DNA from: Prorocentrum cordatum
Lineage: Eukaryota > Sar > Dinophyceae > Prorocentrales > Prorocentraceae
Length of the DNA: 64,000 nucleotides
Assembly: GCA_963575745.1 (NCBI GenBank)
Contig: CAUYUJ010016285.1
Span: forward strand, 204,551-268,550
Reading direction: 5' to 3'
Part shown: positions 33,590 to 45,876 of the stretch, piece by piece
Layout: each line of letters opens with the position of its first letter
How positions within the stretch are numbered: position 1 is the stretch's first letter
Notes under the pieces: generated by a model
The model's input: only the letters and a program-made list of their open reading frames with translations
What the model was told of the DNA's origin: nothing
The model's database searches: none
Translations under genes and position numbers: made by a program

Positions 33590-33914
33590 CGCGGCGCGTC
33601 CCTTGGCGCGTCCCTTGGCGCGTCCCGTGCCGCGTCCCGTGGCACGATCCCTGACGTGTGCCTTGGCACGTCCCCTGGCGCGTCGCCTAGCACGTTCCCT
33701 GACACGTTCCGTGGCGCGTCCCGTGGCGCGTCCCCCTGGCACGTCGCGCGGCGCGTCCCCTGGCACGTCCCGGGCGCGATTCCTCTGGCAAGCTCATGGC
33801 ACGTCCCCTGGCACGTCCCCTTGCACGTCCCTTCGGACGGTCTGCGGCGCGTCCCCCTGGCATGTCCCTTGGCGCGTCCCGTGGCATGTACCTCGGCGCG
33901 TCCCCTGGCACGTC
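33590..33914. repeat. ~11-bp GGCACGTCCCC satellite, array 1
   Basis: Runs of GGC(A/G)CGTCCC(C/G)T, alternating CACG and GCGC forms. Two more arrays with the same order of neighbours lie at 34865-35049 and 36738-37121. Confidence 0.9.
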
Positions 33915-34200
33915 ACTGTGCGGCACGGCGCAGCGCAACGCAGCACAACACAGCTTGTGACACAGTTCCATAACCATCGATATCTTCAGCATTGCCACTG
34001 CCCATCGCCCAATTGAAGTCCTTTGAGCGGTGTCCATGTCTCGCAGTTCTAATTCCATTTCTGGGTTCGTGGGTCGATCCTGCTTTTTGAGGATGTCCCG
34101 AGCGAGACGCTATTTGTTCCTAAATCCCTGATCGACAAATACAGGGTGCGGGCATTTGATTGTCGAAGAATTGCGTCCCGTGCGTGCCCGCTCGAAGAAA
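33915..34200. repeat. Dispersed repeat following GGCACGTCC array, copy 1 (partial)
   Basis: Shares with the copies at 35050 and 37122: CACTGTGCGGC, CAGCGCA...GCAGCACA, CCATTGCCCATCGCCC-like sequence and CCATGTCTCGC...TTCGTGGGTCG. It diverges after about 34090. Confidence 0.8.
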
Positions 34201-34229
34201 GTGCGCCTAGGGGGATATCCAACATGAGG

Positions 34230-34605
34230 TCGTCGGCCTCTTCGCATGTGAAAATACGTGCGCGGATGGAATATCCAACATGCGTCTGGCGCCCATGTAT
34301 TTGCCATGTGTTTTTACGTGTCCAGGCCACCCATAGGGGGTATCAAACATTGCTGTCCCGAGCTGGAACCACGTGTTTTTACGTGTCCAGGCCACCCTGT
34401 GCTGGTATCTCTCATCGTTGTCCCGAACAGGGGCCGCGTGCTGTCACGAGTCCAAGCAACTGTGGGGTATCTAGCATGGCTGCCCCGAGCTGGAAACGTA
34501 TGTTTTTACGCGTCCGGGCCGCCCAGGGGGGTGTCTACCATGGTTGTCCCGAGCTGGGACCATGTGTTTTAACATTTCCAGGCCGCTCAGGGGGTATCTA
34601 ACACG
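34230..34605. repeat. ~67-bp tandem repeat
   Basis: Five units sharing TGTTTTTACGTGTCCAGGCC, GGGGGTATC and TGTCCCGAGCTGG. Confidence 0.9.
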
Positions 34606-34609
34606 GCGT

Positions 34610-34850
34610 CGGGCTCGGGAGGGCCCAAGAAGCCCCCTGGAGGCTTCACGAGGGCCAATCAGACCCCAGGAAGCTCCAGGAAGGCCAGAAGGCACAAGAA
34701 GGCCCCGGAAGGTCCCAGGAGACCTCAGGAGGCCTCAGGAGAGCCCAGGAAGCCCCAGGAGGCTCAGGAGGGTCCAGGAGGCGCCAGGAGGCCCCAGGAG
34801 AGCATAGGAGTCTGCTGGAGGCCCCAGAAGGCACCAGAAGGGACCAGAAG
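34610..34850. repeat. AGGCCCCAGGAGG short tandem repeat
   Basis: Purine-rich degenerate repeat (AGGAGGCCCCAGGAGAGCC and variants), period about 9-12 bp. Confidence 0.85.
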
Positions 34851-34864
34851 GTGCAATTCACTAA

Positions 34865-35049
34865 GGATCGTGGCCCTCGGGCACGTTCCCTGGCACGGCC
34901 CCTTGACCTCCGCTGGCACGTTCCGTTGCGTGTCCGCCTGGCGGGTTCCGAGGCGCGTCCCGTGGCGCGTCCCCCTAGCACATCGCGCGGCGCGCTGGCA
35001 CGTCCCCTGGCACGTTCTCTGGCACGTTTAGTGGCGCGTCCCCTGGCAC
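34865..35049. repeat. GGCACGTCCCC satellite, array 2
   Basis: Same family as 33590-33914, preceded by one unit of GGATCGTGGCCCT, so the module order is repeated. Confidence 0.85.
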
Positions 35050-35540
35050 GCCACTGTTCGGCGCGGCACAGCGCAGAGCAGCGCAGCACAGCCCCTGGCA
35101 GAGTAGCATCATCACCATTTATATCTTCAGTGTTGCCATTGCCCATCGCCCAGTGTGAGGGGCTTGGAACAGTTTCCATGTCTCGCACTTCAAATTTCCT
35201 TTCCGGCTTCGTGGGTCGGTCATGTTTTCCGGAAAGGGCATAGGCCCAGGGTTTTGTTTCAGTGGGTAAGTCATGTCCCCTGATGCCATGCTGGAAGAGG
35301 GCTGGCGAATTTCCGTTAGATGCAAAACGCGGTAACTTACCATTTCTGGGTGGACAAGTGCATTTCGCGCGTGTTCGCTGGGGGACAGTGCGCCCCCGAT
35401 CTCGGATACAGGAAGTCGATCCTGTATCGGGGTCTGCAGACCCCTGTTCTCCATTGTTAAACAATTGGTGCGGAGCGTTCTTTTTGTTTGTGCTTTCGCG
35501 CTGAATCCTAACTATTTTGCAGGCCATGAGCGAATAGATC
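35050..35540. repeat. Dispersed ~450-bp repeat, copy 2
   Basis: The fullest copy. Beyond the part shared with copy 1 it shares with copy 3 CATGCTGGAAGAGGGCTGGC, TTCTGGGTGGACA, CGCGCGTG, CCCGATCTCGGAT and GAATCC(T/C)AACTA. It contains no obvious reading frame or RNA fold that I recognise. Confidence 0.85.
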
Positions 35541-35689
35541 TTTTGTCCGTGCCCGCTTCAGGATGGCGCGTCCGGCGCTCAGAATTCCCAGGGATGCCTC
35601 GAGCGAAACTCTTGTTTGGCAGCGCTTGAACGGCCTGGGCGCCCCAGGATGCCCAAGTGGCTTTGGGAGTGCGGTCGCAACGTTCTTTA

Positions 35690-36735
35690 TAAGCGATCGT
35701 GGCCACGAGAGCGTGGACGCAGCACACTTTACGAGGGATCCTTGTCGTGGAAGAGCGAACGCATCGTGATTTACAAAGGATCGTGGCCTTAGGGGGGGCG
35801 GACACAGCGTAATTTACCGTGAATCCTGAAGTGAGGACACATGGTGATTTACGATGGATCGTGGCCCTGGGGGGGCGGATGCCGCGTAATTCACAAAGGG
35901 ATCGTGGCCCTGGGAGCGCGGGCGCAACGCAAAGTACTAGGGATCGTGGCCCTGGGAGCGCGGACACAATTTGATTTAAATGGGATCCTGGCCATGGGAG
36001 CGCGGGCGCAGCGTAATTTGCAAGGGATCCTGGCCCTGGAAGTGCGGACTCATAGCGATTTACAGAGGATCGTGGCCCTGGGGGGGCGGACACATTGTAA
36101 TTTAGGATGGATCCTGGCCTCGGGGCGCGTACACAGCGTCCTTGTCCTGGGAGCGCGACGCAAGCAATTTACGAGGGATCGTGGCCCTGGGAGCGCTTGC
36201 AAAGGATCGTGGCCCTGGGGGAGCGGACGCATTCGTGATTTACGATGGATCCTGGCCCTGGGAGCGCGGACGCAGTGCAATTCACGAGGGGTCGTGTCCC
36301 CGGAAGCGTCGATGCTGCACAATTCACGAGGGATGCTCGCCCTCGAGGCGCGGACGCGTTCCAGTTTAAGAGAGGTCGTGGCCTGGCTGAGTGGTTACAG
36401 CATATTTGTTCACTGGATGCTGGCCCTGGGAGCGCGGACACAGCGTAATTTCCGTGTGACCCTGGCCCTTGGAGCGCGGATGCCACGTAATTCACGAGAG
36501 ATCGTGGCCTTGGGAGCGCGGGCGCAGCGCAACTTACAAGGATTCACGCCTTCGGGTCCAACGCCGGATTTTCAGGAAACGGCGGGGGGGGGCGAATAGC
36601 GCGACCCGATTACGCATCCCAATTCGCAAAGCATTATTTTGTGCTCTGGAGGGGCGGGCTCTTCTGGGCAACCTCCGCGGCGTGCTTCGTGGCCCTGGGA
36701 GCGCGGACGCAGCGTAATTTGCAAGACATCGTGAC
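35690..36735. repeat. GGATCGTGG satellite array 3, with conserved spacer
   Basis: About 22 units of ~40-45 bp. The non-satellite spacer at about 36565-36690 (GGAAACGGCGGGGGGG ... GGCAACCTCCGCGGCGTG) matches the one at 22880-22985, so the spacer is part of the family. Confidence 0.9.
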
Positions 36736-36737
36736 CC

Positions 36738-37121
36738 TCGGACGCGTTCCCTGGCACGTTCCCTGGCGCCTCCCTTGCGCATATCGCGCGGCGCGTCCAC
36801 TGGCACGTTCCACGGCACGTCCCCTAGCAACTCCGCTGGCACGTTCCGTGGCGCGTCCCCCTGGCGCGTCCCGCGGCGCATCCCCCTGGCACATAACGCG
36901 GCGAGTCCCCTGGCACGTCCCCTGGCACGTCCACTGGCACGCCCCGTGGCGCGTCCTCTGGCATGTCACTGTGCGGCGCGGCACAGCGCAGGGAAGCACA
37001 ACACAGCCCCTGGCAGAGTAGCATCATCACCATTGATACGCACCTGGCACGTTCCCTGATGCCTTCCCTGGGCACGTCGCGCGTCGCGTCCACTGGCACG
37101 TTCAGTGGCGCGTCCCCTGGC
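36738..37121. repeat. GGCACGTCCC satellite array 4 with internal partial dispersed repeat
   Basis: GGCACGTCC units at 36738-36965 and 37045-37121 flank an ~80-bp partial copy of the dispersed repeat (36966-37040, GCACAGCGCAGGGAAGC to ATCATCACCATTGATA). Confidence 0.85.
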
Positions 37122-37545
37122 ACGCCACTGTGCGGCGCGGCACAGCGCAGAGCAGCCCAACACAGCCCCTGGCAGAATGTCATCATCATTTATATTGTCA
37201 ACATTGCCATTGCCCATCGCCGAATTGAGGTGCTTGGAGGATCTTCCATGTCTCGCAATTCTAAATCCCTATCCGGGTTCGTGGGTCGATCATGTTTTCC
37301 CCAGGAAGCGGCACAGGCCTAGGGTTCTCTTTCGGTAGGTAAGCCATGTCCCCCGGTACCATGCTGGAAGAGGGCTGGCGAATGTCCGTTGGATCCAAAA
37401 CGAGGTCCAATTTTCTGGGTGGACAGATGCGTGTCGCGCGTGCCCGCTCGAGGAAAATGCGCCCTCCATCTCGGATCCTCGATGCCTATCGGGGTCTGGG
37501 AGTGGAGCGTTTCGCGCAGAATCCCAACTACTTAACGACGTCTGG
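37122..37545. repeat. Dispersed ~450-bp repeat, copy 3
   Basis: Matches 35050-35540 over most of its length with small gaps. It ends near CCCAACTACTTAACGACG. Confidence 0.85.
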
Positions 37546-38325
37546 ATGCCCTAAATGAGGCAAAACATGAAAGACGCTATGCTTGGTGCGTGTCCGCTCG
37601 AGGACGGCGCGTCCTGCGCGCAGGTTTCTCGAAACGCTTGTTTGGAGAGTCTCCTGGCCGCGACGGCGGAGAAGTGTGTATGTGCATACTTGCAAACTTA
37701 GTGTACGCTGTGACCACACGCGCACGTAGGTATGAGCGTAATGCTTATCGCAAACCGTGCAGTTGGTTATCCAAGTGGTCCTGTCCACTCTCATTCTCCG
37801 CCTCCTCTGCCCTTCGTCACTCCACGCCCAGGACTCGCATGGCCCTCGGCCCTTCACCCATCATGGCCAGCACAAGCGGATGCACGACCGCCATCTCGAG
37901 CAGTGCTTTGTTCTGCTGCAGTATCCACCCTTGACAGCGGATCATTCAAGTAAGGCAGCGATGTGTCGTGGGCGAGCGCCAGTGTGCATCAACAGCGTGG
38001 GAGAATGGACTACTCCCTCCTCTCTCTCGGCATTGTTCCTAATCCTCGTGCTTATCCTCCCCCTCTCCTGTCAGATACTGTCTTCATGGTCCTCCTCTTC
38101 CTGAAATGCTCGCCGCAGTCGTCGTGGTCGTCGTTCTCTTCCTAAAGTCCTCGACGCCCTCCTGCTGCTGCTGCTGCTCCTCCTCCTGCCACTTCCCTTG
38201 GTAAAGCCCCCGAAAACCAATCAGGTGGATTCCGTCCAGACGGCAGAGGTGTGTTCTACGCAGGCCAGGCGCTCTCATAGAAGCCTGCGCGCCAGCCCGA
38301 CTTGGATAGCCCATTGGGGGAAGAC
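37546..38325. other. No recognised gene
   Basis: Mixed-composition sequence with several short frames that lack known motifs. A CTGCTGCTGCTGCTCCTCC run lies near 38160. Confidence 0.4.
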
Positions 38326-39643
38326 GGCGAGGAGGAGGAGGAGGGGGAGGCGGAGGAAGCGAAGGACGAGGAGGAGGAGGAAGAGGAGTATGATGATCGA
38401 TGCCCGACGGCGACGATAACGATGACGACGACGATGACGATGATGCTGATGATGATGATGATGATGATGACGATGACGACGATGATGATTAGTATGATGA
38501 TGCTGATGCTGATGCTGATGATGATGCTGATGATGCTGATGATGGTGATCTTAATGATCATGATGCTGCTGCTGATGATGGTGATGATGCTGATGCTGAT
38601 GCTGATGACGACGATGATGATGGTGGTGCTACTGCTGATGCTGCTGCTCATACAGCTGATGATGCTGAGGATGATGACGATGCTGCTGATGATGATGCTG
38701 GTGGTGAGGATTTCGATGATGATGATGATGCCGATGCTGCTGATGCTGAGGATGATGCTGATGATGATGCTGCTGACGACGATGTTGCTGACGATGATGC
38801 TGACGATGATGCTTTCGATGCTGATGATGATGCTGATGATGAGTGTAGTAATGTTAACGATGCTGATGCTGATGACGATACTGATGCTGCTGATGATATT
38901 GTCGATGCTGATGATAATGACGATGCTGCTGATGATGTTGCTGATGCTGCTGATGATGATGATGCTGATGATACTGATGCTGACGATGATGATGATAGCT
39001 ATGATGATACTGATGATGCTGATGCTGGCGATGCTGATGATGCTGATGATGCTGATGATGACGATGATTCTGATGTGGATGCTGATGCTAACAATGCTGA
39101 TGCTACTGATGATGATAACGAATATGCTGATGCTGATGCTGATGCTGATGCTGCTGATGCTGATGATGCTGATGCTGATGATGATGGCTATGCCGCTGCT
39201 GATGATGATGATGATGCTGATTATGCTGATGATGATGATGATGATGATGATGCTGATGATGATGATGATGATGCTGATGGCGATGCTGATGATGCTGAGG
39301 CTGACGATGATGATGACGATGCTGATGATGATGATGCTGATGCTGATGCTGATGATGATGCTGATGATGCAGATGATGCTGGTGCTGATCATGCTGCTGA
39401 TCCTGATGATGGTAATGATGATGCTGCTGCTGATGATGCTGATGATGCTGATGCTGATGATGCTGATGATGATGATGATTTTGCTGATGCTGTTGACGAT
39501 TCTGCTGAGAATGATGATGCTGCTGCTGATGATGATGATGATGAGGTTGACGGCGATGATGGTGAGCAGGATGAGGAGGATGATGTTGAGGCGGAGGAGG
39601 ATCATGAGGATGAGGATGAGGATGAGGATGAGGATGATGATGC

Positions 39644-39688
<45 letters not shown>

Positions 39689-39830
39689 GGAGGAGGAGGA
39701 GGAGGAGGAGGAGGAGGGGGAGGAGGAGGAGGAGGAGAAGAACCAGTAGGAAGAGGAGGAGGAGGAGGAGGAGGAGGAGGAGGAGGAGGAAGAGGAGGAC
39801 GATTTCCAAGTTCGTTTTTACTTGGTTTTA
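38326..39830. repeat. Compound GAT/GCT microsatellite, ~1.4 kb, with GGA flanks
   Basis: Irregular mix of GATGAT, GATGCT and GACGAT trimers from about 38400 to 39690, entering and leaving through GGA runs. It is open in both strands' frames (Asp/Ala, Met/Leu, Ile/Ser), an effect of the trimer alphabet. Confidence 0.95.
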
Positions 39831-39859
39831 GTTTTTCCCCGGTTTTAGTTTTTCCCCAC

Positions 39860-41400
39860 CATCCGGTGGTGTGAGGTCACCGTTTTGAAGAGACAGCGCC
39901 CCGCGTCCCTCCTCCCGCTGTCCCCTCCCTCTTCCCTCCTCCGCTGTTCGCATGCGTCTTCCCCGCCCAGAGCAGCGTTTCGTGGCCCCAGAAGGGGGCT
40001 CCGCCGACGGTCCCAGTGGCGCAGCCCGCATGCGTCTCCCCCACCCTGTACAGCGCTTCGTGGCCTCATAGGTAGCTCCACTGAAGGTCCTAGTGGCGCA
40101 GTCCGCATGCGTCTCCCTCACGTAGTACAGCGTTTCGTGGGCCAATAGGGAGCTCCACCGAATGTCCCAGTGGCGCAGCTCGCATGCGTCTTGCCCACCC
40201 AGTACAGCGCTTCGGGGCCCCATAGGGAGCTCCACCTGCGGTCCCAGTGGCACAGTTCGAATGCGTCTTCCCTGCGCAGTACAATGCTTCGTGGCCCCAT
40301 CGGGAGCTCCACCGAAGGTTTCAGTGGCACAGTTCGCATTCGTCTCCCCCACCTAGTCTAGAGCTTCGTGGCCGCATAGGGGGCTTCGCCGAAGGCCCCA
40401 GTGGCGCAGTTCGCATGCGTCTCCCCCGCGCAGTACAGCGTTTCGTGGGCCCATACAGGGGGCTCCACCGAAGGTCCCAGTGGCGCAGTCCGCATGCGTC
40501 TCCCCTACGCTGTGCAGCGCTTCGTGGCCACATGGGGAGCTCCACCGAAGGTCCCCGTGGTGCAGTTCGCATGCGTCTCCCCCGCCCAGTACAGCGTTTC
40601 GTGGGCCAATACAGAGCTCCACCGAAGGTCCCAGTGGCGCAGTTCGCATGCCTTCCCCCCGCGCAGTACAGCGTTTCGTGGCCCCAGAGGGAGCTGCACC
40701 GAAAGTCCCTGTGGCGCAGTTCGCAAGCGTCTTGCCCACCCAGTGCAGCATTTCGTGGCCCTACGAGGGGGACCCACCAACAGCCTCAGTGGCGCAATTC
40801 GCATGCGTCCCCCCCACCCAGTACAGCGTTGCGTGGCCCCAGAGGGAGCTCCACCGAATGTCCCAGTGGCGCAGCTCGCATGCGTCTTGCGCACCCAGTA
40901 CAGCGCTTCGGGGCCCCATGGGGGGTCCACCAAAGACCCCTAATGGCGCAGTTCGTATGCGTCTTCCCGACTCAGTACAGCGCTTCGTGGTCCCATGGGG
41001 GGTCCACCAAAGCCCCCAATGTCGCAGTTCGCATGCGTCTTCCCTGCGCAGTACAGCGCTTCGTGGCCCCATGGGGGGTCCACCAAAGCCCCCAATGGCG
41101 CCGTTCGCACGCGTGCTCCCCAGCCAGTACAGCATTTCGTGGCCCAGTAGGGAGCTCCACCTACGGTCCCAGTGGCGCAGTCCGCATGCGTCTCCTCCAC
41201 GCCGTACAGCGTCTCGTGGCCCCATGGGGGGGGCCCACCAACGGCCCCAGTGGCGCAGTTCGCATGCGCCCCCCCCCCCCCCCCCCAGCCAGTACAGCGT
41301 TTCGTGGGCCCATAGGGAACTACACGGAAGACGGTATCCACAATTGTGGTATTCACAATTGCATACTGTTGGGTTCTTCGCCCGGCTATTTTTTTCTTGA
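39860..41400 (+). repeat. Composite satellite element, copy C
   Basis: The clearest copy. Left end is CACCGTTTTGAAGAGACA, a C/T-rich block, then CCGCTGTTCGCATGCG. The core has about 18 units of ~73 bp (CAGTGGCGCAGTTCGCATGC, CAGTACAGCGTTTCGTGG, CCCATAGGGAGCTCCACCGA). The right end has CCACAATTGTGG, ATTCACAATTGCAT and TTGGGTTCTTCGC followed by a T-run. Confidence 0.9.
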
Positions 41401-42585
41401 TCTCCAGAGGCCTCGGGAGGCTATTGGAGCAGTGGATGTTTCTGATGACCTTACTGGTCGTCCCTTTGCAGGCCCGCTTCGACCTGTCGCAACTATCGCA
41501 ACTGGTTGTAGCCAAGCTATCCACATTGGCACTTCGGGCTGGATAGTTTGATATGTTTATGGGTGAATTATGGATCTATCGAATATCATCTGCTGGAGAG
41601 CCCTTCCATGAACGGAACTATAGTTCGAGGCGGGCCTCTAAGCAGGGGCTTCTGGAGACCTTGAGAAGTGGCAGGACGAGGGAGAGGGGTAGAATCGAAA
41701 CGTTGGAACGAGGACCACTTTAGGCTCGGAAGCGCCTCGGAGCCTCTTAGGTCTTAATTGCGGTTCTTGTCGGGTGCTCCTTGTGAAGATTCGCGCAGCA
41801 GGGGCCGAAAAGGGGGTTTCTTACCGTATGTGAATGTTATATACGGCAAGGTGTTGGCCACAGGGTGAGGATGATGAGGGGGACGGTGAGTACATAGTAA
41901 TGCGTTCTCATGGGGGATTCGGCCCGTGCCTTTTTTGCTCGAGGACTGCGGGCATACCGCCCCGATATGCCTACGCAGCGCGGGGCATGTTGCTGTTTCT
42001 CTTGACCTCCAGCAGGCCCCAGGGCCTCTCCAGAAGCCCACCCCTTCCGCTTCGAGAGTCTCCTTCCTTCGGGAACCCACACCAAGCGCTCTCCCCCTCC
42101 CTCGAGGAACCAGCCGCACGCTCACCCGCCTCCTCGTTCAAAAGCTGACCACCCTCCTGCGGGAACCACCCCACATTTAGATCAACGGACTTCTATGGTG
42201 CAGGCTGCGATCCGGCTGAACTGGACTTGCAAGCTTGTCAGAAGCACTCATGAAGATGTCGAGCCCTGAAGCAGACATCGTGCAGTTACTCGGTGTGGCA
42301 GCATCAAAGTGCTGTTGTGTGGTGTTCGGGAAAGTGGCGTTCAACTGTTCAGCAAATGGGAAGCGAAGAAACGTTCACATATGCTTCGACGGATTGCAGG
42401 GTCTGGGAGACACCCAGGAGAGGACTGCGCGTCGTGGATCTGGAGAGCGACGCGAGTCGCTGAGGGTAAAGCATGAGAGTCCAGAGTTTCATTTTGGGTG
42501 GGCATGAATTTGAGATCAACATAGAAGTGGGCTGATCATATAATCAATCTGCAAGACACACGATGGGCCAAACGAACGACTCAAT
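41401..42585. other. Mostly unique sequence, no recognised gene
   Basis: Among the least repetitive stretches in the window. A 90-codon frame at 42235-42507 has ATG and several Cys codons (KCCCVVFGKVAFNC) but no recognised domain. It may contain a small gene or exon that I cannot identify. Confidence 0.35.
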
Positions 42586-42589
42586 AGAG

Positions 42590-43150
42590 GGACCATGCCT
42601 GGCGGAACGAGCTTCTGGCGGCTTGTTGGGAGCCTACTGGCGGTCTCCAGGGCTGCGTTTCGGGGGAGGATCGGCATGTCAGTTCGGATTCTCCCCCTCT
42701 CGTGGGGCCTTTTTGGGACCTCTGGAGCCCTCATGGGAGGCCTCTTGCGCCGTCTTGGGGTTCTCTTCGGCCGTGCTGTAGCCGTCCTGCGAGCCTCTTG
42801 GGCCGACTTGGGGCGATCTTGGGAGTCTCTCGGAGGCCTTCTGTGTCAGTGTAGGGCCCTCTGAGACCGTCTTGGGGCAATCTTCAAGGCCTTTTTGGCT
42901 GTCCTTGAACCGACGGACGCCCGAAACGGCAAGACCCTGAGAATCGTTGCAAACCCAAAGGGGGTCAATGTGTCTCCCTCTTGGGGCCTTCTCATATGTC
43001 CTCTTAGAGCGCTTTCGGGAGCCTCTTGGGCTGTCTTGGAGCGTTTTTGGGCAGCCTTGGGACTATCTGAAGCCTTCCTGAAGCCATTTTCGGCCGTCTT
43101 GGAACGCAACCGGACCGTCTTGGCATCCTCTTGGGCCGCTTCCTGGAGCG
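42590..43150. repeat. GGGCCGTCTTGG minisatellite block
   Basis: Same family as 1735-2240 and 16600-21190, with one AT-richer punctuation near 42930. The following 43151-43340 is non-repetitive without a gene. Confidence 0.8.
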
Positions 43151-43344
43151 CCCTGCTGACTTGGAGCGCCCCTGGGAGCCCCGAAGGCCACGCCCAGAAC
43201 CACAAAACACATCTCTGGCCCTGGGGCTCCCCGACCACTTCTCGCCCAGGGACCCCGGGGGCCGCCCCTCGCGCGCGCGAACAAGAAGTACTCTGGAGCT
43301 CTTTTCCGGAGATTTCCGCACGCCTCTGGCCCGTGGGGCCGGCG

Positions 43345-44100
43345 AATTCATGAGGGAGAGGGGCGGAGGAGGATCGAGGAAGAGGAGGATTGAGGAGAAT
43401 GAGGATTGGAGTGGGAGGGGAGTACGGGGGGGAAGGAGGAGCAGGAGGAGGAGGAGGCGCAGGAACATGAGGAGGATGAGGAAGACGAGGATGCAACAAC
43501 GTACCTTGTTTGAGCAGGCTGGATCTCGAAAAGCATACGAGGAGGAGGAGGAGTAGGATGAGGAGGAGGAGGAGGAGGAGGAGGAGGAATCATGAGGAGA
43601 GCTTGAAGATGAGGATGTCCTGTTTGGGGCGTCATGGAGGCCCTGGTCGCCATGGCTGCATTCGCCTCGAAATCAATGTCTGAACGCCTTTCAGGAGAGC
43701 TCTGGGGTCGATTCGAAGGGAGAAGGAGAAGGAGATAAGCGATGACGTGCGCTGTTGCGAGCAGTCGGGGTCCCAGACGCATCGGCGTGCTAGTATAGGG
43801 GGAAATCACAACCATCATTTTGGGAGAAGGGGAAGGAGGAGAAGAAGGAGGAGGAGGAAGAGGAGGAGGAGGAGGAGGAGGAGGAGGAGCAGGATGAGGA
43901 GGAGGAGGAGGAGGAGAAGGAGGAGGAGGAGGAGGAGGAGGCGGAGAAGGACGCAAGAGGAGGGATGATGGATGATGGAGAAGGTGGAGGAGGGAGGGGA
44001 GGAGGATGGGGAGGGGGACGGATGATGGAGGACGAGGAGGAGGAGAAGGAGGGAGAGGAGGAGGAGGAGGTGGAAGAGGACGAGGAGGAGAAGTCGGATG
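43345..44100. repeat. GGA microsatellite cluster
   Basis: GGA/GAGGAGGAA runs at about 43345-43490, 43535-43600 and 43825-44100, with ~220 bp of unique sequence between the last two. It runs directly into the GAT array. Confidence 0.9.
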
Positions 44101-44495
44101 AAGATGAGGATGATGATGAGGAGGATGATGCTGATGATGCTGATGATGATGAGGATGCTGCTGCTGCTGATGGTGATGCTGATCATGATGATGATGACGC
44201 TGCTGATGATGATGATACTATTGATGATGGTGATGCTGATTATGATGATTATATTGGTGATGCTGATGCTGATTTTGATTATTATGATGATGATGCTGAT
44301 GACAATGATGTTGTCGATGCTGATGATACTGATGATGCTGCTGATGATGCTGAGGATGATGATGCTGATGCTGATGTTGATGATGAGGATCATGAGGATG
44401 TTGATTATGCTGCTGCTGCTGCTTATGATAACGATGATGCTGATGATGCTGCTGCATATGGTGATGATGATGCTTCTGATGATACTGATGATGAT

Positions 44496-44527
<32 letters not shown>

Positions 44528-44770
44528 CGGCGCTGCTGCTGCTGATGCTGATGTTGATGCTGCTGCTCATGATGATTACGATGATGATGATGCTGCTGCT
44601 GCTGATGCTGCTGCTGCTGATGATGACGATGATGATGCTGATGATGATGATCATGATGATAATGATGATGATGATGATGATGATGATGATGCTGATGATG
44701 ATGATGATGATGATGATGATGACGATGATGATGATGATGATGAGGATGAGGATGATGAGGATGATGGATG

Positions 44771-44803
<33 letters not shown>

Positions 44804-44840
44804 CTGATGATGATGATGATGATGATGATGATGCTGATGC

Positions 44841-44887
<47 letters not shown>

Positions 44888-44888
44888 C

Positions 44889-44945
<57 letters not shown>

Positions 44946-44990
44946 GGATGATGATGCTGAGGAGGGGGATGATGAGGAGGGGGCGAGGGA
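44100..44990. repeat. Compound GAT/GCT microsatellite
   Basis: Second ~0.9-kb trimer array of the 38326 type, purest (GAT)n at about 44640-44945. Confidence 0.95.
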
Positions 44991-45109
44991 GGAGAAGGGG
45001 GATGGGGGAAAGGGGAGTGAAATGGGGGAGAAGAGGAGTCTATTTTCTTGCCGTGGCATCCGCTTCCCCCCCGTTCCCGGGCATGCCTCCCGCATGAGCG
45101 CGAGGGTCG

Positions 45110-45330
45110 GGGGTTGCTTTCTGGGGATGTTTCGTGGGGTCCTCTCGGGGGCTTCTCGGATGCGTTTTGCACACGTTCTTGGAACCTCTCAGGGGCGCCT
45201 CTTGGGACCTCTTGAGGGCCTCCTGGGTGCCTATCTGGAACTTTTTGGGACGTCTGGGGGCCTCTTGGGAACCTCTTGAGTGGCTCCCGGGGAGCTCTTC
45301 GGAGCCTCTCGTGGATCTCTTCGGAGCTTT
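45110..45330. repeat. GGGGCCTCTTGG minisatellite fragment
   Basis: Short array of the dispersed minisatellite family (GGGACCTCTTGAGGGCCTCC). Confidence 0.75.
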
Positions 45331-45876
45331 GTGGGGTCACTGCGGGTCACATCTGTCGCTCTCATCGGTTCGGCCCGCCAGCTCCGCTTTGTGCCCGAAT
45401 CCTTTTCGGCTCCTCTTGCCGAAGAGCTTTACGAGATACTGGCTCAACCCTGCCCCCGGATTCCCCTCAGCCCATCGGGGGATGACAAGGTACCGATGCT
45501 GCGACCCTCGCCTCGTTTTCGCTTGTTTGGGACTCCCAGGGAGGCCCTCGTCGCCATCGCTGGATTCGCCTCGAGATTCTGGTCAGAACGCACCCTGAGA
45601 GAGGCCCGGGGAGTACGGTAGATTCGCGACGTCGTGTCGACCAGCGGCGACCCCGCCGCTGGCGTTGAACGTTGAACGCCGCCAGCGACCCAGAATGGGT
45701 CGATGTTGCACGATCGGACTTTTGGGAAACGGCCGACTCTTCAAGGCGGAACGATCCCCGCGGCGTCAGGAACCGACGCCGGGGTCGGCACGACACGAAC
45801 CCACCGCAGCGGCATCGGTACCTTTTGTGGTTTCCCCAGCTCACGTCCCCCACTCTAGGCCTCCTAGATGGGGTCG
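45331..45876. other. No recognised gene
   Basis: Non-repetitive sequence with one palindromic block (CCGCTGGCGTTGAACGTTGAACGCC...GCGG type) near 45655-45690. No domain recognised. Confidence 0.35.

Noticed and set aside
36141-36599. Repeat protein in the GGATCGTGG array
   Set aside because: Frames remain open through unit lengths near a multiple of three, but the same family elsewhere is interrupted by stops and flanks a LINE insertion.
38256-39831. Frames of more than 500 codons on both strands (Met/Leu, Asp/Ala, Ile/Ser)
   Set aside because: Pure products of the GAT/GCT trimer array. Open frames on both strands over the same bases mark low-complexity DNA, not genes.
44218-45340. His-rich, Ser-rich and Asp-rich metal-binding proteins
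   Set aside because: Alternative frames of one GAT microsatellite.
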